A stretch of 36,094 bases of DNA. Source: Candidatus Melainabacteria bacterium (GTDB lineage Bacteria > Cyanobacteriota > Vampirovibrionia > Obscuribacterales > Obscuribacteraceae). Of the stretch, positions 33,566 through 36,094 are shown piece after piece (within the stretch, counting starts at the first letter, position 1; each line of letters starts with the position of its first letter). The notes under the pieces are model-generated. The model searched no databases. It saw nothing but the letters and a program-made list of their open reading frames with translations, and was not told the DNA's origin. The DNA is taken from contig PLXC01000098.1 in the NCBI GenBank assembly GCA_003151275.1, forward strand, positions 1-36,094. The letters run 5' to 3'. Position numbers and translations under genes: made by a program.

Positions 33566-34480
33566 ATGAATTTGAGCAAAACAATCATTGCAGCTCTTAG
33601 CGTCGTAACACTTGCGATGAGCAGCGTTATGCCGACACATGCCTTTGTAGGTCGCTTGGGCAGCCACTCAATTGGCACTGTCAAGCGGTGGCAGCAAGTT
33701 GTGGCGCGAAGCAGCGGCCGTCGTTTGTCCAAACATGACATGAACGGCTCGAAAACCGCACGATTGAGTGGCAAGAGCTTGCGCCTGGTGGCAAGTAAAC
33801 ATAAGCATGCGAAAGCAGCCAACGGAGCAAAACGCGTCGCTAAGGGACCTTCAAGCCCTTCCTATTTCTGGTCCGCGCCTGCCACAATAGATTCGTTATT
33901 GAGCGAACAGACAAAGTCAATGATCGAGCAGCAATTTAGGAATGGGAATTCCGAACAGTACTCGCCCGCTAGTTTGGTGCAAGCAAATGTATTTACAAGT
34001 TGCCCTCTCCATGGTGGCGTATTTAAGCGACGCGAAACAGTAAAAAACATCATCTTACATTCGACAGAAACGGCTAGAGAAGCTGATGCTCAGCGAGTGA
34101 TATCAAGCTGGAACAACAAAGGATTGCGCCATGCTGGTGCACAGTTCGTAGTCGATCGTGATGGTGTAATATACTGCACGACTGACCCCACATACGGTAC
34201 CACTCATGTGGATAACAGAAGGACCAAGGGGGGAATCAACAACGATAATTCTGTTGGCATAGAAATTGTTCGTGCCGGTAAGCAGGAATATTCAGCGGAG
34301 CAAATGCAATCAGTCGTTTGCTTGGTTCGCTATTTGCAAGAGCGATTTAAAGTGGCAGATAACCATATCTTGGGACACGGTCAAGTGCAGCCCAGTGATC
34401 GCTCTGACCCAGTAAACTTCAACTGGCAGGCTTTTGCTGCGGACAAGGAAATGTTGACCCGTACCGCCTATAGCAAATGA
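33566..34480 (+). CDS. N-acetylmuramoyl-L-alanine amidase (Amidase_2, AmpD type), secreted
   Basis: A 304-residue exported enzyme with AGAGGGG before the ATG and a signal peptide ending PTHA. Residues 40-100 are basic and low in complexity, possibly wall binding. The Amidase_2 domain covers about 155-290. The zinc ligands fit the AmpD set: His165 in IILHSTET, His271 in LGHGQVQ and Asp281 in SDRSDP, ten residues apart as in AmpD. Glu233 in VGIEIV is the expected catalytic acid. The enzyme cleaves the bond between muramic acid and L-alanine of peptidoglycan. It is the second of three wall hydrolases in this window. It has its own transcript, given the upstream terminator. Confidence 0.92.
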   Translation: MNLSKTIIAALSVVTLAMSSVMPTHAFVGRLGSHSIGTVKRWQQVVARSSGRRLSKHDMNGSKTARLSGKSLRLVASKHKHAKAANGAKRVAKGPSSPSYFWSAPATIDSLLSEQTKSMIEQQFRNGNSEQYSPASLVQANVFTSCPLHGGVFKRRETVKNIILHSTETAREADAQRVISSWNNKGLRHAGAQFVVDRDGVIYCTTDPTYGTTHVDNRRTKGGINNDNSVGIEIVRAGKQEYSAEQMQSVVCLVRYLQERFKVADNHILGHGQVQPSDRSDPVNFNWQAFAADKEMLTRTAYSK

Positions 34481-34560
34481 TGATAGTTGCGAGCTGAACG
34501 TTTAATCCGCGCACGCCTCGGGAAAATTTCAATAAAGTAGGATCATCGCGAGGTCAGGAT

Positions 34561-34965
34561 ATGAGCGCAGGGGATAGTGAGCAGCCAGTGAGCCCTGCGG
34601 CGGATCCAAAGGCTCTGAGAGCGTCATACTTTGAGAACGTCAGTGCGTCCTTCAAGCATATTGGTCAGGCATTAGAAACTGAGGGCAAGAAGCTTAGAGG
34701 CACTGACTACATTTCTGTTTTAATGTTGCCCATTGCCTCCGTCACATTAGCCATTTGCTCTGCTACTCCAGCTGGGTTGTCTGTTCGTCCGTTCTTGGTC
34801 ACGACCTTTTGCTTGGTGTTGCTTTACTTCATTGGCGCCCGAATCGGGATATTGCGCGCATTAACACTTCGTCAAACGCATTTAGTACTAGCCATCATCA
34901 GTGCCACCTTCATGCTAGGTGCCACTTTCTCTTTGCTTGTGTTTGAAATAATGAGGCAGCTTTAG
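34561..34965 (+). CDS. Small membrane protein, three membrane segments
   Basis: A 134-residue protein with a polar N-terminal part of about 50 residues (including a helix near FENVSASFKHIGQALETEGK) and then three hydrophobic segments near 52-72, 78-100 and 106-130. No known motif is seen. It starts 80 bases after the amidase stop, with a modest ribosome site (AGG/CAGGA). It may share the amidase transcript. Function unknown. Confidence 0.7.
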   Translation: MSAGDSEQPVSPAADPKALRASYFENVSASFKHIGQALETEGKKLRGTDYISVLMLPIASVTLAICSATPAGLSVRPFLVTTFCLVLLYFIGARIGILRALTLRQTHLVLAIISATFMLGATFSLLVFEIMRQL

Positions 34966-34980
34966 TAACTAGCTGCTTAG

Positions 34981-34999
34981 TAATTGGCAATTCCAATTA
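34981..34999. terminator. Weak bidirectional hairpin between convergent genes
   Basis: TAATTGG (34981-34987) pairs with CCAATTA (34993-34999) around a five-base loop, between the stops of the small membrane protein and the LysM protein. There is no clear T run, so it is a weak candidate. Confidence 0.35.
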
Positions 35000-35000
35000 A

Positions 35001-36094
35001 TTAGGCTCGGCAACGAAGCACGTAGCTGTTTTCGTATCGGCCACCGTCAGGAGCGATTCGCCCAGTGTGATCGTTGGCACCCATCAAGCCGCCCCTTGCA
35101 TCTTTCGCGGTCACAACCACAATATCTCCCCAGTTTTTGCCGCCGTGCTGAGCGATGACACTTCTGTTCCAACTGCGAACAATTATGTCTCCCTCTCTGG
35201 CTTGTGACATCGGTAGCTGATCAAATTTGCCACTACGTGCCATTTTTCCGCCCATATCCCAAGCATTGCCTGCGCCCATAAACTGTCCATGACCAATCCT
35301 AGCCAGAGCTACTTGAACGCCTGCCGCACACCTGCCTATCGTTCCCATGCCGCGAGCCGCCAATAGTGCTGCATCCTTCAGGGCCATAGATAGGCCTGAA
35401 ATAGGTCCGTTATTTGGCTGTACGTCGGGATTGTTTTCGTATTGCGGACGTCGATCGTATGGATTTTCTTGTTGCTGACGTCGATTGTATGGATTTTCTT
35501 GTTGTCGATACGGATCTGCACCATATTCTCGACCGGATTGATCGCCGCGGCTGTGTCGACGACCTCTAAACTCGCCCGAACCCTGTCCATAGCCTGACGA
35601 ATCGCCTCGGTCATTTTGTTGACGCTGGTCGAAGTAAGCATCGCTGCCATCATATCCGGTGCTGCGTCTTCTCTGGTTTCCGTCAAATTGGTAAAGGTCT
35701 TGCGAGCGACCGTCTCGATTTCCGTCTTGACCACCACCGATTGGAATTTTGAGGTTCCACCCATCCTTAATCAGATTGGGATTTGATGCCAATGATGGAT
35801 GTTCGGCTTTATTGGCATCAACGATGCCCTGGATAGCTGTCATGATGTCTCGTGCGCTGGCAGGCTCACCTGATTCCTTCAGAGCTCGACGGGCGATTTT
35901 CCACAGACTGTCACCGGATCGGACCGTGTGATCCTGCATCTGCGACCCTGACCGATCACCGCCGGATGGATCATCGATTCTAAAGTCATTCCGAGGATCC
36001 GCATATCTTGGATCACCGCCATTCCGAGGATCCGCGTATCTTGGATCGCCGCCATTGCGAGGATCCGCATATCTTTGATCGCCGCCATTGCGAG
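35001..36094 (-). CDS. LysM-containing cell-wall hydrolase (5' end off window)
   Basis: The frame is open from the right edge to a TAA at 35001-35003, so the ATG at 35939 is internal and the protein starts outside the window. In order from the edge are tandem 11-residue units (RNGGDPRYADP), a LysM domain (HTVRSGDSLWKIARRAL to GWNLKIP) for binding N-acetylglucosamine, a long Gln/Arg/Asn/Gly-rich disordered stretch with a 10-residue repeat (QQENPYDRRP), and a C-terminal catalytic-looking domain. The last has GRCAAGVQVALARIG (possible Cys nucleophile) and GKNWGDIVVVTAKDARGG with QHGG just before it, a CHAP/NlpC-like pattern. Cysteine-hydrolase activity is inferred. The product is probably exported and acts on peptidoglycan. 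Confidence 0.8.
   Translation of the reverse strand, partial: RNGGDQRYADPRNGGDPRYADPRNGGDPRYADPRNDFRIDDPSGGDRSGSQMQDHTVRSGDSLWKIARRALKESGEPASARDIMTAIQGIVDANKAEHPSLASNPNLIKDGWNLKIPIGGGQDGNRDGRSQDLYQFDGNQRRRSTGYDGSDAYFDQRQQNDRGDSSGYGQGSGEFRGRRHSRGDQSGREYGADPYRQQENPYNRRQQQENPYDRRPQYENNPDVQPNNGPISGLSMALKDAALLAARGMGTIGRCAAGVQVALARIGHGQFMGAGNAWDMGGKMARSGKFDQLPMSQAREGDIIVRSWNRSVIAQHGGKNWGDIVVVTAKDARGGLMGANDHTGRIAPDGGRYENSYVLRCRA
35447..35506 (-). repeat. In-frame 30-base repeat in the LysM protein (two copies)
   Basis: Units at 35447-35476 and 35477-35506 differ at a few bases and encode related 10-residue pieces around QQENPY(N/D)RR. They lie in the disordered linker between the LysM and the C-terminal domain. 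Confidence 0.8.
35994..36092 (-). repeat. In-frame 33-base tandem repeat at the right edge
   Basis: Three full 33-base units (35994-36026, 36027-36059, 36060-36092) encode RNGGDPRYADP with one P-to-Q change, and the array continues beyond the window. It is part of the LysM protein's N-terminal region. Near-identity between units points to recent copy-number change. Confidence 0.9.

Noticed and set aside
35994..36092. 33-base repeats as a CRISPR array
   Set aside because: The units are directly abutting with no spacers and read as an in-frame protein repeat.
1..36094. Mobile elements, tRNA and rRNA genes
   Set aside because: No transposase, integrase, phage gene, tRNA-like cloverleaf arm or rRNA segment was seen. 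The inverted repeat around the glycan island lacks any recombinase gene.

Overview
The window looks like a chromosomal segment of a Gram-negative-type bacterium of mid G+C content. It has an OmpA-family protein, Sec, lipoprotein and Tat export signals, several peptidoglycan hydrolases, TPR proteins and ArnT-like polyprenyl-sugar transferases. The mix of TPR proteins, many secreted proteins of no known family and a secreted protein with repeated 'LE..xFG' units recalls the non-photosynthetic cyanobacterial sister group (Vampirovibrionia/Melainabacteria, Obscuribacterales type). That placement is an inference from style; no marker gene here proves it. I saw no rRNA, tRNA, transposase, phage gene or CRISPR array.

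Layout. 1-1815: end of a TPR protein with a strong terminator, a small His-rich secreted protein and a secreted NlpC/P60 hydrolase. 1956-4948: an ArnT-like glycosyltransferase and a DUF4037 nucleotidyltransferase-like protein. 5200-13236: a glycan island of two divergent operons. Leftward are an asnB-type amidotransferase and an ArnT-like transferase; rightward are a GtrB/ArnC-like GT2, a second ArnT-like transferase and a UDP-glucuronate-4-epimerase-like SDR. Together they could make a nucleotide sugar, load it on polyprenyl phosphate and transfer it outside the membrane. Both operons are followed by copies of one sequence element (23 identical bases plus similar flanks), so the island is bracketed by an inverted repeat. 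13505-16147: a DUF427 protein and an ABC importer of the OpuC/EgtUV type with a fused permease and binding protein.

16148-24474: a TPR protein whose start region has been tandemly copied about four times upstream, a beta-lactamase-family lipoprotein, a secreted protein, a Tat-exported GH30 glycosidase with a YcxB-like membrane protein, the LE/FG-repeat secreted protein and a rhomboid protease. 24690-28493: a lipoprotein paired with an unknown 316-residue protein, a DUF2188 protein, an unknown acidic protein and a double-domain universal stress protein with a clear sigma-70 promoter. 28497-36094: an OmpA-like protein with a secreted partner, RecQ helicase with a TPR-like/VOC fusion, an AmpD-type amidase, a small membrane protein and a LysM-containing cell-wall hydrolase that runs off the right edge.

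The strongest candidates for something new are the copied translation-start array upstream of the TPR gene (16274-16489), the shared 3' element around the glycan island (5111-5158 and 13275-13357), and the unassigned lipoprotein/316-residue pair (24690-26468).
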